Shown: positions 1 through 8,798, counted from the stretch's first letter. The stretch is 64,000 nucleotides of DNA from an uncultured Porphyromonadaceae bacterium (GCA_937892215.1 CALAVE010000061.1:1-64000), one strand, 5' to 3'. Notes: generated by a model from the letters alone, not told the origin. Translations and numbers: made by a program.

Positions 1-496
1 GGGCGGCGGCATCGTCGCCCGTGAGGATGTTGCCGAAGTTGCCTTGCGTGTCGATAAGCAGGTCTTTCTGGGCTAATTGCACCAGGGCGTCGCCGATGGA
101 GGCGTCGCCGTGCGGGTGGTATTTCATGGTGTTGCCTACGATGTTGGCCACCTTGTTGAAACGTCCGTCGTCGGTCTCCTTCATCGCGTGCATGATGCGA
201 CGCTGCACCGGCTTGAAGCCGTCCTCGATGTGCGGCACGGCTCGCTCGAGTATCACGTAGGACGCATAGTCCAGGAACCAGTTCTCGTACATTCCAGACA
301 ACTGCAGTTTTTTGTCCTTCGGCACCTGATAAGAGGAGTGAGCCTCAGCGGAGGGCTCGCCTTCCGGGTTGTCGGCCTCATCGGGAGTCAGGTCATCGGT
401 CTGCTCCGGGGCTGCGTCGGGGCTCTGCCCGTTATTTATTTCGTCGTTAATTCCGTCGGGGTTCACTCCCTGCTTTGAATCGTCTATCTCTTTCAT
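1..496 (-). CDS. parC: Topoisomerase IV/gyrase subunit A, N-terminal part (runs off the left edge)
   Basis: Type II topoisomerase breakage-reunion subunit, which cleaves and rejoins DNA to decatenate or supercoil it. The reading frame from the ATG at 494-496 has a ~65-residue acidic low-complexity leader. The conserved start of the GyrA/ParC family follows: YENWFLDYASYVILERAVP, then DGFKPVQRRIMHAM, then KYHPHGDASIGDALVQLAQK, which is the quinolone-resistance-determining stretch. The acidic leader and the HPHGDASIGDAL wording are typical of the Bacteroidetes ParC-like protein rather than GyrA, but with only about 165 residues in the window the gyrA/parC choice is inference. The catalytic tyrosine lies beyond the edge. 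A TAAATTTG box (535-542, minus strand) sits upstream without a clear -33 partner. Confidence 0.88.
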   Translation of the reverse strand, partial: MKEIDDSKQGVNPDGINDEINNGQSPDAAPEQTDDLTPDEADNPEGEPSAEAHSSYQVPKDKKLQLSGMYENWFLDYASYVILERAVPHIEDGFKPVQRRIMHAMKETDDGRFNKVANIVGNTMKYHPHGDASIGDALVQLAQKDLLIDTQGNFGNILTGDDAAA

Positions 497-628
497 ATTA
501 CGCGCATTGGGGGTATTATTCACGAATTAATTAGCAAATTTACGAAATTTTTCTCAAAATCCATAATTTTTTTGTCCACGCGCCGCTCACACGTGGGGAA
601 AGTTAGACGCAAGTTCTGGAATTATTAC

Positions 629-636
629 TAAATTTG
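629..636 (+). promoter_or_regulatory. Candidate -7 box for apbE
   Basis: TAAATTTG matches the Bacteroidetes -7 consensus TAnnTTTG and lies 29 nt before the apbE start codon. No good TTG-type -33 box is seen at the usual spacing, so the call rests on one half of the promoter. Confidence 0.35.
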
Positions 637-665
637 TACCCGATAATCGACAGTCAAGAAAAAAA

Positions 666-1661
666 ATGAAAAAATATATTGCAGTAGTAATTCTGGCCGT
701 AATGGGAACGGCATCGCTGTTTTTCACTCGCGAGCGGTCGGAGTATCAGACGGTGAGCGGAGACGTGTGGACCACACAGTATCACATCACTTTCCTCGCC
801 GCGACCGACAATCACTTAGCCGACTCCGTCAGGGCCATACTGGGCGACGTGGATATGAGCGTTTCGCCGTTTAACCCCAAATCGCGCATCTCCGAAATCA
901 ACACCGGCAAGACCGGCGAGACCGACAGCCGGTTCCGCCGCCTCTACAACGCATCACTGCAGGTGAACCGCGAATCAGGAGGCGCGTTCGACCCCACGGT
1001 GATGCCGCTGGTGAACGCGTGGGGCTTCGGCTACAAAAAGGGCGCACTGCCCACGCAGGCGCAAATAGACAGCATTCTCAGTTTTGTGGGTTTGAGCAAG
1101 ACGCGGCTCGCCGGGAGCAAGATAGTCCGCGACGACGAACGGACGCAGTTCGACTTCAGTTCCATAGCAAAGGGGCTGGCATGCGACGAGGTGGGCGAAA
1201 TGCTGCTGCGAAATGGTGTGGAGCACTTTCTGGTGGAGATAGGCGGCGAGGTGGTGGCCCACGGAGAGAATGAGCGCGGCGAGCCGTGGCACATTTCGGT
1301 GGATATGCCCGAGGACAACCTGCAGCACCGTTCGGCACTGGTACTACCTCTCAGCGACAAGGCCGTGGCCACAAGCGGCAACTATCGCCGCTATAAGGAA
1401 GTGGATGGCAAACGCGTGTCGCACATCGTCAATCCCCACACAGGACACGCCGAGGAGTCGTCGCTGCTGAGCGTTACCATTGTGGCGCCCGACTGCATGA
1501 CGGCCGACGCATGGGCCACCGCTTGTATGGCGATGGGCGCCGAACGCGCTCACGCGCTGATGGAGCGCCGCAGCGACATCGCCGCCATGACCATCAGCAC
1601 CGACTCGGCCGGCAACTACATAGCGTGGTCGAACGCCGCGTTTGCGAATCTTCTACCCTGA
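666..1661 (+). CDS. apbE: FAD:protein FMN transferase (ApbE)
   Basis: Transfers FMN from FAD onto Ser/Thr of partner proteins such as Rnf/Nqr subunits; acts outside the cytoplasmic membrane. 331 residues, the usual ApbE length. An N-terminal hydrophobic segment (MKKYIAVVILAVMGTASLFF) should be a signal peptide or anchor. Family motifs in order: AWGFGY (~residue 118), FDFSSIAKGLACDEVGEML, VEIGGEVVAHGEN, KAVATSGNYR, SHIVNPHTG, and near the end MTADAWATACMAMGAERA, which carries the metal/FAD-binding residues. Monocistronic: flanked by the divergent parC and by the convergent rng, with a hairpin terminator downstream. No flavoprotein substrate is encoded nearby. Confidence 0.93.
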   Translation: MKKYIAVVILAVMGTASLFFTRERSEYQTVSGDVWTTQYHITFLAATDNHLADSVRAILGDVDMSVSPFNPKSRISEINTGKTGETDSRFRRLYNASLQVNRESGGAFDPTVMPLVNAWGFGYKKGALPTQAQIDSILSFVGLSKTRLAGSKIVRDDERTQFDFSSIAKGLACDEVGEMLLRNGVEHFLVEIGGEVVAHGENERGEPWHISVDMPEDNLQHRSALVLPLSDKAVATSGNYRRYKEVDGKRVSHIVNPHTGHAEESSLLSVTIVAPDCMTADAWATACMAMGAERAHALMERRSDIAAMTISTDSAGNYIAWSNAAFANLLP

Positions 1662-1753
1662 ACTTGAGAAAGATTTCTGAGGGAGATGAGACAGGAATCA
1701 TTTCACCGGTGCACATCGGATAACATACAGGTGAGTTCTATAAATTAATAATA

Positions 1754-1785
1754 GTGCCGGAGTGGACTCCGGCACCGTTTCTTTT
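1754..1785 (+). terminator. Intrinsic terminator after apbE
   Basis: A near-perfect stem GTGCCGGAG/CTCCGGCAC (1754-1762 with 1767-1775, TGGA loop) is followed by a T-rich tail. It lies between the convergent apbE and rng, so it may serve both. Immediately upstream (1736-1750) is TTCTATAAATTAATA, identical to the end of the long inverted-repeat element at 9819-10002. Confidence 0.7.
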
Positions 1786-1795
1786 GTGATTTTAG

Positions 1796-1814
1796 CCCGA
1801 ATCGGTCATTCGGG
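1796..1814. repeat. Short palindrome related to the 62.2 kb repeat end
   Basis: CCCGAAT-cggtc-ATTCGGG forms a 7-bp stem. Its first 15 nt, CCCGAATCGGTCATT, are identical to the left end of the long inverted-repeat element at 62237-62421. It lies just after the rng stop codon and may be a remnant of that element or a terminator stem. Confidence 0.45.
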
Positions 1815-1825
1815 TTTCACTGTTG

Positions 1826-3454
1826 TCAGTTTTCCTCTTCGGAAGTTTCTTTTTTTCGGCGTTGTTCCTTCTTGCTGGAGGAACTGCTTGTGTCTTTTTC
1901 TTCCTTGAGGTCGATCTCGTTCTTATCTTTGTCGATGACCCTGTATTGGAGGTAGGCGAGCGACTGGTCGGGCAGAATCTTGAATTTTCGTCCGAATTCC
2001 ATGCGCCATCGCATGTACTCGCTAAGTACGCCTTTCTTGAGATAGGCATCGACAAAAGGATGGACATACATAATAAATTTGTTGACCTTCAGCGAATTGA
2101 CAAGATAATGAATCTTGTCTTTCAGCACGTCGGTAAAGAGGAGCGACGGCTGTATTTCTCCCTTTCCACCGCACGACGGACATGATTCGGCCGTGACGAT
2201 GTCGAGTGCCGGTCGCACTCTTTGTCGGGTGATTTGCATAAGTCCGAACTTACTCAGCGGCAATATGTTGTGACGCGCCCTGTCGGTCATCATCACTTCT
2301 CGCATGTGCTCGTAGAGTTGCTGTCGGTGTTCGGCCTTAGCCATGTCGATGAAGTCGATGACGATGATACCGCCCATGTCGCGCAGTCGGAGTTGCCGAG
2401 CGATTTCGTCGGCAGCGAGCAAGTTGACGTTGAGCGCGTTGCTTTCCTGGTCGGTAGAAGCCTTGGAGCGGTTACCAGAGTTGACGTCGATAACATGAAG
2501 AGCCTCGGTGCTTTCAACTATTATGTATGCTCCCGAGCGGAACGAAACGGTCTTACCGAACGACGACTTTATCTGCTTTGTTACGCTGAACTTGTCGAAG
2601 ATAGGCATCTCGCCGGAATAGATTTTAACCGTATCGGTCTTTTCGGGGGCTATTAGGTTCACATAGTGCTGAATTTGTTCAAAGACATCGGCGTCGTTGA
2701 CATGAATGGACTCAAAGTCGGGGTTGAATACGTCTCTGATGAGACTCACGGCACGGCTTTCTTCCTCGTAGAGAAGAGTTGGTGGCGTGGAATATGCCAG
2801 TTTCGCCACGCTGTCCTCCCAACTCTGGAGCAGCACCTTCATTTCGCCGTAGAGTTCTGCCGAACTCTTATCCTCGGCACTGGTGCGAATAATCACCCCG
2901 AAGTTGCGTGGCCTGATGCTCTCGATGAGCGTGCGAAGGCGTTTTTTCTCTGCAGCGCTCTTGATTTTGGCCGACACCATAATCTTGTTATTGAAGGGGA
3001 CGAGCACCAGGAAACGTCCGGTGAAGGTAATCTCGGTGGTCAGTCGCGGCCCTTTCGAGGAGATTGGCTCCTTGGCTATCTGCACAATCAGTTCATCGCC
3101 TTGCTGGAGCACATCCGACACGGTACCGTGCTTGTCGATGTCGGTCTCAAGCGTCATCTTGGAAATGAGGGGCGCCTTTTTGCCTCCACTCCTCGCCTGC
3201 TGAACGAAATTCTTATATGTCTTAAACTGCGAACCTAAATCCAGGTAATGAAGGAATGCGTCTTTATCGTGCCCAACGTTGACAAAGGCAGCGTTGAGCC
3301 CGGGCATTATCTTCTTTACCTTGGCCAAATACAAGTTTCCCACAGCGTAGGATGCATCCCGCGTCTCACGCTGAAGTCCCATAAGCCTACCGTCTTCGAG
3401 CAGCGCGGTGGTGATATGGGATGGGGTTACGTCTACTACTAATTCACTTTTCAT
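1826..3454 (-). CDS. rng: Ribonuclease G/E family endoribonuclease
   Basis: Cytoplasmic endoribonuclease for rRNA 5'-end maturation and mRNA decay. I chose the ATG at 3452-3454 (542 residues) because the homologous N-terminus MKSELVVDV begins there; a longer frame to 3520 adds a non-homologous stretch. An S1-like RNA-binding region holds VGNLYLAKVKKIMPGLNAAF and HDKDAFLHY. The metal-binding catalytic aspartates are in LHVIDVNSG and IIVIDFIDMAK, and a CPSCGGKG zinc-link motif follows. The length and the acidic/lysine-rich tail (DTSSSSSKKEQRRKKETSEEEN, broken here as DTSSSSSKKE then QRRKKETSEEEN) fit RNase G rather than full RNase E. It is the last gene of the minus-strand order HU, mS38-like protein, rng. 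Confidence 0.94.
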   Translation of the reverse strand: MKSELVVDVTPSHITTALLEDGRLMGLQRETRDASYAVGNLYLAKVKKIMPGLNAAFVNVGHDKDAFLHYLDLGSQFKTYKNFVQQARSGGKKAPLISKMTLETDIDKHGTVSDVLQQGDELIVQIAKEPISSKGPRLTTEITFTGRFLVLVPFNNKIMVSAKIKSAAEKKRLRTLIESIRPRNFGVIIRTSAEDKSSAELYGEMKVLLQSWEDSVAKLAYSTPPTLLYEEESRAVSLIRDVFNPDFESIHVNDADVFEQIQHYVNLIAPEKTDTVKIYSGEMPIFDKFSVTKQIKSSFGKTVSFRSGAYIIVESTEALHVIDVNSGNRSKASTDQESNALNVNLLAADEIARQLRLRDMGGIIVIDFIDMAKAEHRQQLYEHMREVMMTDRARHNILPLSKFGLMQITRQRVRPALDIVTAESCPSCGGKGEIQPSLLFTDVLKDKIHYLVNSLKVNKFIMYVHPFVDAYLKKGVLSEYMRWRMEFGRKFKILPDQSLAYLQYRVIDKDKNEIDLKEEKDTSSSSSKKEQRRKKETSEEEN

Positions 3455-3520
3455 TGTAGTGTGAGATTGTGAAAAAATAGGTAGCAACACTAAAACAATG
3501 AAGTCGATAAACACACACAA

Positions 3521-3580
3521 AGAACAAACCCTTAGACCTTAGATGTGGCATAGTCCGCATACAGGGGGAGTGTTTGTTCT
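3521..3580 (-). terminator. Long-stem structure between the mS38-like gene and rng
   Basis: AGAACAAAC (3521-3529) pairs with GTTTGTTCT (3572-3580), flanked by partly complementary ACACACA/TGTGTGT. An inner ATGTGG/CCGCAT stem is also possible. The structure sits in the ~160-nt gap between the microprotein gene and rng and could be a terminator, a processing site or an attenuator. There is no strong T tract. Confidence 0.35.
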
Positions 3581-3614
3581 GTGTGTATGAACCGACGTCA
3601 TTCAAGCGTAAGAA

Positions 3615-3707
3615 TTACTTCTTATTTTTATGCCTATTCTTTCTAAGTCTTTTCTTGCGCTTGTGCGTGGCCATTTTATGGCCTTTTCTTTTCTTTCCGC
3701 TTGGCAT
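3615..3707 (-). CDS. 30-residue mS38/bS22-like ribosome-associated microprotein (AURKAIP1/COX24 domain)
   Basis: ATG at 3705-3707, TAA at 3615-3617; 30 residues, roughly half of them Lys or Arg. The sequence reads MPSGKKRKGHKM, then ATHKRKKRLRKNRHKNKK. The core KMATHKRKKRLRKNRHK is the COX24/AURKAIP1 signature, the same fold as mitochondrial small-subunit protein mS38 and the short actinobacterial bS22, which bind near the decoding site. A role on the 30S subunit is therefore inferred from family, not shown here. It sits between HU and rng and is too small for ordinary gene callers. Very basic, no signal peptide. Confidence 0.85.
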   Translation of the reverse strand: MPSGKKRKGHKMATHKRKKRLRKNRHKNKK

Positions 3708-3751
3708 GTAACTTAGTAAATTTAAAGTGTTAAATAATTTATTTGATAAAA

Positions 3752-3792
3752 AATGCTGTGGTAGGGTGCCAGGTGCATCTCACCACAGCATT
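3752..3792 (-). terminator. Terminator after HU
   Basis: An 11-bp perfect stem, AATGCTGTGGT (3752-3762) with ACCACAGCATT (3782-3792), is followed on the minus strand by a TTTTTT-containing tail. It lies 25 nt past the HU stop codon and should largely separate HU from the small gene and rng. Confidence 0.75.
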
Positions 3793-3816
3793 AAGATTTC
3801 ATTTTCGAGGGGGCTA

Positions 3817-4089
3817 TTATTTCACAGCGTCCATGAAAACCTTAGCAGGCTTGAAAGCGGGAATGTTGTGCTCCGGGATGATGATTGTGGTGTTCTTGCT
3901 GATGTTGCGAGCTGTCTTCTGCGAGCGGGTCTTAACGATGAAGCTACCGAATCCGCGGAGATAGACATTTTCCCCATTAGCCAAAGAGTCCTTTACTTCC
4001 TCCATGAATTTCTCAATTGTTTCCAACACTGACGCTTTGTCAATTCCTGTAGATTTAGCGATTTCGCTAACGATTTCTGCTTTAGTCAT
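3817..4089 (-). CDS. hup: HU family DNA-binding protein
   Basis: Nucleoid-associated dimeric DNA-bending protein of 90 residues, the standard HU length. N-terminal helices start MTKAEIVSEIAKSTGIDK. The beta-saddle signature GFGSFIVKTRSQKTARN and the arm IIIPEHNIPAFKPAKVF with its intercalating proline context are present. It is transcribed alone from a ~250-nt upstream gap (4090-4345) in which I see no clear promoter. The whole family is recognised with confidence; whether it is HU-alpha or HU-beta type cannot be said. Confidence 0.95.
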   Translation of the reverse strand: MTKAEIVSEIAKSTGIDKASVLETIEKFMEEVKDSLANGENVYLRGFGSFIVKTRSQKTARNISKNTTIIIPEHNIPAFKPAKVFMDAVK

Positions 4090-4345
4090 TTTATCCTAAT
4101 TTTTAAGATTAAATTAATAAAATTAAAAAACTGTTTTCAACAAAAAAGGGCGGAGTTGTGGGGCCGACAGGTCTGTTATTCTTCACTAACGGGCTAAGTT
4201 ATACCCCATTAAGACAGAAGGCACAAATCCTTCCCGATTTTTCCGAGTGCAAATATCGGAATTTTTTTTTGAATTACCGCACTAATCAAGGTTTTTTTTG
4301 CACAAATCTGTGAAAAATAGGCTTCTCTTGTGAGAAAAGTTGAAA

Positions 4346-5380
4346 TCACATAAGCAGGATGCCGGCTTGTTCGCAGGCGCGCACTTGCTCCGGGGGCCAG
4401 ATACTGGCCTGCACTTCACCCACATGAGCTTTTTGCAGCAAGAACATGCACAGACGGCTCTGCCCCACTCCACCACCAATGGTCTGTGGCAGATCTCCGG
4501 CGAGCAATTTCTTGTGATAATATAGTTCCGCTCTGTGGGTGCATCCACGCTCGGCGAGTTGTGCCATAAGCGACTGCGTGTTCACTCGAATGCCCATAGA
4601 TGAGAGTTCAAACGGGATTTGGAGAATGCTGTCCCACACAATTATGTCGCCGTTAAGGCCGCAGTATCCGTCGGCGTTAGGCGACGACCAGTCGTCGTAG
4701 TCGGGGGCGCGTCCGTCGTGCGGTTCGCCATTGGACAGTTTGCCACCAATACCAATAAGGAATATAGCGCCCCACTTGCGCGCCGCCTGAGTTTCGCGCT
4801 CGGCCGGAGAGAGGTGTGGATAGAGACGCAGCAGTTCCTCAGAGTGGATGAAATGAATGTGCTGAGGCAGGCGGGGAGTAATGTGCGGGAAATGGTGATA
4901 GACATCGAGTTCGGTGGCGCGAATAGCATCGTAGATCCGCTCCACGGTAGCACGCAGGTAGTCAAGGTTGCGTTCCTCGTCGGCCATAACCCGTTCCCAG
5001 TCCCACTGGTCCACGTAGAGCGAATGCAGGTTATCCAGTTCCTCGCACGCGCGTATCGCATTCATATCAGTGTAGATGCCGTAGCCCGGTGCAATTCCGT
5101 AGGTGGCGAGTTTCAGCCGCTTCCACTTTGCCAGCGAGTGGACCACCTCGGCTCGCCGGCCTCCCATGCAAGCGATGGGGAACTCCACAGGAGACTCCAC
5201 GCCGTTAAGGTCATCGTTAATACCTGTACCTTGCAGCACAAACAGCGGTGCGGTGACACGCCGCAGGTTCAGAGCCTGTGAGAGACGTTGCTGAAAGGCA
5301 TCCTTCACCATCTTGATAGCCACCTCGGTGGTCTCGGGCAACAGTCGCTGCCGGTAGTTCTGCGGTATAATAAAACTCAT
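4346..5380 (-). CDS. asnA: Aspartate-ammonia ligase (AsnA-type asparagine synthetase)
   Basis: Makes asparagine from aspartate, ammonia and ATP (AMP-forming); cytoplasmic, class II aaRS-like fold. 344 residues, slightly longer than the ~330 of E. coli AsnA. Diagnostic stretches: FVLQGTGINDDLNGVE, PVEFPIACMGGRRAEVVHSLAKWKR, YTDMNAIRACEELDNLHSLYVDQWDWE, YCGLNGDIIVWD, and at the C-terminus PQTIGGGVGQSRLCMFLLQKAHVGEVQ. Single gene with its own promoter at 5422-5453 and a divergent decayed gene upstream. No other amino-acid gene is adjacent. Confidence 0.96.
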   Translation of the reverse strand: MSFIIPQNYRQRLLPETTEVAIKMVKDAFQQRLSQALNLRRVTAPLFVLQGTGINDDLNGVESPVEFPIACMGGRRAEVVHSLAKWKRLKLATYGIAPGYGIYTDMNAIRACEELDNLHSLYVDQWDWERVMADEERNLDYLRATVERIYDAIRATELDVYHHFPHITPRLPQHIHFIHSEELLRLYPHLSPAERETQAARKWGAIFLIGIGGKLSNGEPHDGRAPDYDDWSSPNADGYCGLNGDIIVWDSILQIPFELSSMGIRVNTQSLMAQLAERGCTHRAELYYHKKLLAGDLPQTIGGGVGQSRLCMFLLQKAHVGEVQASIWPPEQVRACEQAGILLM

Positions 5381-5421
5381 AGTTTATACTTGCAAAAAAC
5401 GATGTGATTAATAAAGCGGGA

Positions 5422-5453
5422 CAAAGTTAGCGGTTTTATCCTTGCCATGCAAA
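5422..5453 (-). promoter_or_regulatory. asnA promoter
   Basis: On the minus strand TTTG (5450-5453), a 20-nt spacer and TAACTTTG (5422-5429) match the Bacteroidetes housekeeping promoter exactly. The predicted transcription start is about 35 nt before the asnA ATG. Confidence 0.75.
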
Positions 5454-5593
5454 CCGTTTTTCACACGCTTACATGGTCAGTTGCCTTGCGGCGCAAAGTC
5501 CATTAATTTTTTTTAGCGCACAATAGCCCTGTATAACCAATTTATTACTAACTTTGCAATGCTATAAAGGGGATTATCAATATCAGAAAGCAC

Positions 5594-6217
5594 AATACCA
5601 CAACAACCTCATTTGCCAACTACAATCCAAGCCATGCGCCCACGATGTTCCTCTATGCCATCAGCCTGCAGGCTGATGCACAAGTGCTTTCTGAGAGCGG
5701 CCACACCTTACACCGTGAATCTGAAATGGACATCGACCGGCAAAGATGCCGACCAGACATTCTACATCTTCAGGGTGGTGCCGACAATTCCAAGTATCCG
5801 GCTACCACAGGCAATTTCAGCATCGCCAGCAATAAAGAGGTGCAATTCGGCAACTTCACTATCTGCGACCAGTTCAGCGCAAGCACCGCCAGCAACTCTC
5901 ACGCATCCCAGAACACCAACGACGGCAAATATGCCGTACACAATATCGACAGTGAAGAAAAGCAGTCGGCCGATGCCGTGACGCTCATCAACGCGTTGCC
6001 AGAAGCCTACGACAATTTCTCTTACATGCCACTCATTGAGACTTACCGCAACGACGGAAGCGCCAACCGCAACTCATACGGTTCCACAATCACCCCCCCC
6101 ATCAAGTGCCCGTCGGTTGACGTAACAGTGGTGAACAAAGTGAGAAGCAACGACACCTTCGACAACGACAAGGGCCGCTACAAGCACCAAAGCAGTCTAT
6201 TGACAATCCAACGTTAA
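5594..6217 (+). pseudogene. Decayed secreted-protein gene
   Basis: Protein-like sequence is spread over two frames. One frame gives YTVNLKWTSTGKDADQTF then YIFRVVP (about 5720-5785). One base appears to be missing at about 5783 and the other frame continues with DNSKYPATTGNFSIASNKEV and later LIETYRNDGSANRNSYGS, up to a TAA at 6215. Before 5720 the second frame again looks coding (FANYNPSHAPTMFLYAISL). No start codon, signal peptide or N-terminus is found. The composition (Asn, Ser, Thr-rich beta protein) resembles Bacteroidales extracellular proteins, but I cannot name the family. A TAACTTTG box at 5549-5556 may be its old promoter. Confidence 0.45.
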
Positions 6218-6233
6218 GGAGATGTGAGATTGC

Positions 6234-6276
6234 AGGTGCCGTCTCCCGCTATCCGGCGGAGGCGGCACCTAATCTT
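6234..6276 (+). terminator. Hairpin terminator after the decayed gene
   Basis: AGGTGCCGTCTCC (6234-6246) pairs with GGAGGCGGCACCT (6258-6270), 13 pairs with one G-T, followed by AATCTTTTCC. It survives although the upstream gene is broken and insulates the arc operon. Confidence 0.7.
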
Positions 6277-6347
6277 TTCCCTGCTCGCAGGCGGTATAGG
6301 TGCCGGCATCACGGTAGCAGGATTTAAGGGAAGTAATTGCGAGTGTG

Positions 6348-6378
6348 TTGCGGGATTGGGATTTTTTGGCTAACTTTG
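6348..6378 (+). promoter_or_regulatory. arcABC promoter
   Basis: TTG (6348-6350), 20 nt, TAACTTTG (6371-6378). This leaves a ~100-nt leader before arcA at 6487. No ArgR- or FNR-like palindrome is obvious in the leader. Confidence 0.7.
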
Positions 6379-6486
6379 CACATAAGAAATAAGCCTCGGA
6401 ACGTGAAGCCCTCATTTTGGGTGCGATTCGGGCCTTAATTGACTCACAAGCCGATATTGCAAAACCATTAACAAAAGAAATATTTC

Positions 6487-7716
6487 ATGAAAGGTATTCA
6501 TGTAACGAGTGAGATTAACACACTGAAGAAGGTACTGCTACACCGTCCCGGGCGCGAATTGCTCAACCTCACGCCCAACACGATGGAAGAGTTGCTTTTT
6601 GATGACATTCCCTACCTGAAAGTGGCAGAAGAGGAACACGATGCGTTCTCGCAGACGCTTCGCGACAACGGCGTGGAAGTGGTGTATCTGGAGAATTTGA
6701 TGGCCGAGGTGCTGGACCAGAGCGCGGAAATCCGCGAGCGCTTCCTTCGTCAGGTGATAGCCGAGGCCGGGGTGCGAGCCACCAAGTACCACGAGATTAT
6801 CTACGACTTCCTCAACAGCATCAGCGACAGCAAGCAACTGGTGCTGAAGACCATGGAGGGCGTGTATCTGAACGAGTTGGGGCGGGAGCGCAGTGAGGTG
6901 CGGAACTCACTGGCTGATATGGTTCACGGCGAGAACCGAATAGTGATGAACCCTATGCCCAACCTGTACTTCACACGAGACCCGTTTGAGAGCATAGGAT
7001 GTGGAGTGGGAATCAACAAAATGTTCTCTCAGACACGGAGCCGCGAGACCATCTATGGCGACTACCTGTTCAAGTTCCACCCCGATTTCAAGGAGGTGGA
7101 GCACTACTATGAGCGCTACTACGCGTTCCACATTGAGGGCGGCGACGTGCTGAACTTGAGCGACCACACGCTGGCGATAGGTATCTCGCAGCGCACCGAG
7201 CCCGACGCGATAGAGAAGATGGCCAAGAACATCTTCCGCAACGAGAGCACCACTATCACGTCGATACTGGCGATACGCATCCCCGAGTCGCGCGCATTTA
7301 TGCACCTCGACACCGTGTTCACGCAGATTGACCACGACAAGTTTATGGTGCATCCGGGCATTCTGGGTCCGCTGGAGGTGTTCAAGATAAGCCGCGGCAA
7401 GGGTGAGAGCGAACTGCGCATCACCCGCAAGAAAGACACGCTGGAAGACATCCTGGCCGACGCGCTGGAACTGGACGAGGTGACACTTATCAAGTGCGGT
7501 GGCGGCGACCTGATTACCGCCGAGCGCGAGCAGTGGAACGATGGCTCAAACACACTGTGCATAGCCCCCGGCAAGGTGGTGGTGTATGAGCGAAACAACG
7601 TAACCAACGACATCCTGCGAGCCCACGGGCTGACGGTGCTGGAGATACCCAGCAGCGAACTTTCACGCGGTCGCGGCGGGCCACGATGCATGAGCATGCC
7701 GCTTATCCGCGAGTAA
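6487..7716 (+). CDS. arcA: Arginine deiminase
   Basis: First step of the arginine deiminase pathway: arginine to citrulline plus ammonia, in the cytoplasm. 409 residues, normal length. Guanidino-modifying-enzyme motifs are all present: ITSEVNTLKK-like start (SEINTLKKVLLHRPGRE), NLYFTRDPF, FHIEGGDVLNLSDHTLAIG, MHLDTVFTQID, CGGGDLITAEREQWNDGSN, and the C-terminal GRGGPRCMSMP whose Cys (~401) is the nucleophile. First gene of arcABC; 77 nt separate it from arcB. The ATG at 6487 is the only start that begins with the conserved N-terminus. Confidence 0.97.
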   Translation: MKGIHVTSEINTLKKVLLHRPGRELLNLTPNTMEELLFDDIPYLKVAEEEHDAFSQTLRDNGVEVVYLENLMAEVLDQSAEIRERFLRQVIAEAGVRATKYHEIIYDFLNSISDSKQLVLKTMEGVYLNELGRERSEVRNSLADMVHGENRIVMNPMPNLYFTRDPFESIGCGVGINKMFSQTRSRETIYGDYLFKFHPDFKEVEHYYERYYAFHIEGGDVLNLSDHTLAIGISQRTEPDAIEKMAKNIFRNESTTITSILAIRIPESRAFMHLDTVFTQIDHDKFMVHPGILGPLEVFKISRGKGESELRITRKKDTLEDILADALELDEVTLIKCGGGDLITAEREQWNDGSNTLCIAPGKVVVYERNNVTNDILRAHGLTVLEIPSSELSRGRGGPRCMSMPLIRE

Positions 7717-7793
7717 GCACATAACATACGGTTGCTCACAGAGCGTTTCAAATGACTATATAAGAATAACATACATAAAAAACGACACAAATT

Positions 7794-8786
7794 ATGCCAA
7801 GAAGTTTATCGGGAAGAAGTTTCCTGAAATTGCTGGATTTCAGCACAGAAGAGATTCAATATCTGCTGGAGTTGTCGAAAGATTTCAAGCGCCTGAAGCG
7901 CGCCGGCACTCCGCACAAGTACCTAACCGGCAAGAACATAGTGTTGCTGTTCGAGAAGACATCGACACGCACCCGCTGCTCGTTTGAGGTGGCCGGGAAC
8001 GATCTGGGTATGGGCGTTACCTATCTGGACCCCGGTTCGTCGCAGATGGGCAAGAAAGAGTCGCTCGAGGACACCGCCAAGGTGCTGGGGCGTATGTATG
8101 ACGGAATAGAGTATCGCGGATTCGACCAGCAGGTGGTGGAAGACCTGGCGCGCCATGCCGGAGTGCCGGTGTGGAACGGACTCACCACACAGTTCCACCC
8201 CACTCAGATGCTGGCCGACGTGCTGACAATAGAGGAGAACTTTGGCCGTTACAAGGGTCTGAAGATGGTGTTCATGGGCGATGCCCGCAACAACGTGGCC
8301 AACTCACTGATGGTGGTTTCGGCCAAATTAGGAATCAACTTTGTGGCCTGCGGCCCCAAGGAGAACATGCCCGAAGCCGAACTGGTGGCAACCTGCCGCG
8401 AGATAGCCAAGGAGAACGGAAGCACCATTACCCTCACCGACGACGTGAAAGAAGGGACAAAGGGGGCACACGTAATCTACACCGACATCTGGGTTAGCAT
8501 GGGCGAGTCACCCGAGCTGTGGGCCGAGCGCATAAAGAACCTGAGCCCTTATCAGGTGAACGACGCCGTGATGGAGAATGCCGCTCCCGACGCAATATTC
8601 ATGCACTGCCTGCCCTCGTTCCACGATCTGGAGACCACCGTGGGGCGCGAGATTTACGAGAAATTCGGGCTGAAAGAGATGGAAGTGACCGACAAAGTGT
8701 TCCGCAGCCGCCGCAGCAAAGTGTTTGACGAGGCCGAGAACCGAATGCACACCATCAAGGCCGTGATGTACGCGACACTCAAATAG
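7794..8786 (+). CDS. arcB: Ornithine carbamoyltransferase (catabolic context)
   Basis: Converts citrulline and phosphate to ornithine and carbamoyl phosphate when working with ArcA; the reverse reaction is biosynthetic. 330 residues. Motifs: carbamoyl-phosphate loop [61 protein letters not shown], ornithine loop DIWVSMGE, and MHCLPSFHD. Position between arcA and arcC (12 nt before arcC) argues for the catabolic enzyme, as does the ArgI/ArcB-type wording. Last codon TAG at 8784-8786, followed by a purine-rich stretch before arcC. Confidence 0.96.
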   Translation: MPRSLSGRSFLKLLDFSTEEIQYLLELSKDFKRLKRAGTPHKYLTGKNIVLLFEKTSTRTRCSFEVAGNDLGMGVTYLDPGSSQMGKKESLEDTAKVLGRMYDGIEYRGFDQQVVEDLARHAGVPVWNGLTTQFHPTQMLADVLTIEENFGRYKGLKMVFMGDARNNVANSLMVVSAKLGINFVACGPKENMPEAELVATCREIAKENGSTITLTDDVKEGTKGAHVIYTDIWVSMGESPELWAERIKNLSPYQVNDAVMENAAPDAIFMHCLPSFHDLETTVGREIYEKFGLKEMEVTDKVFRSRRSKVFDEAENRMHTIKAVMYATLK

Positions 8787-8798
8787 GGAGGGAGATAG

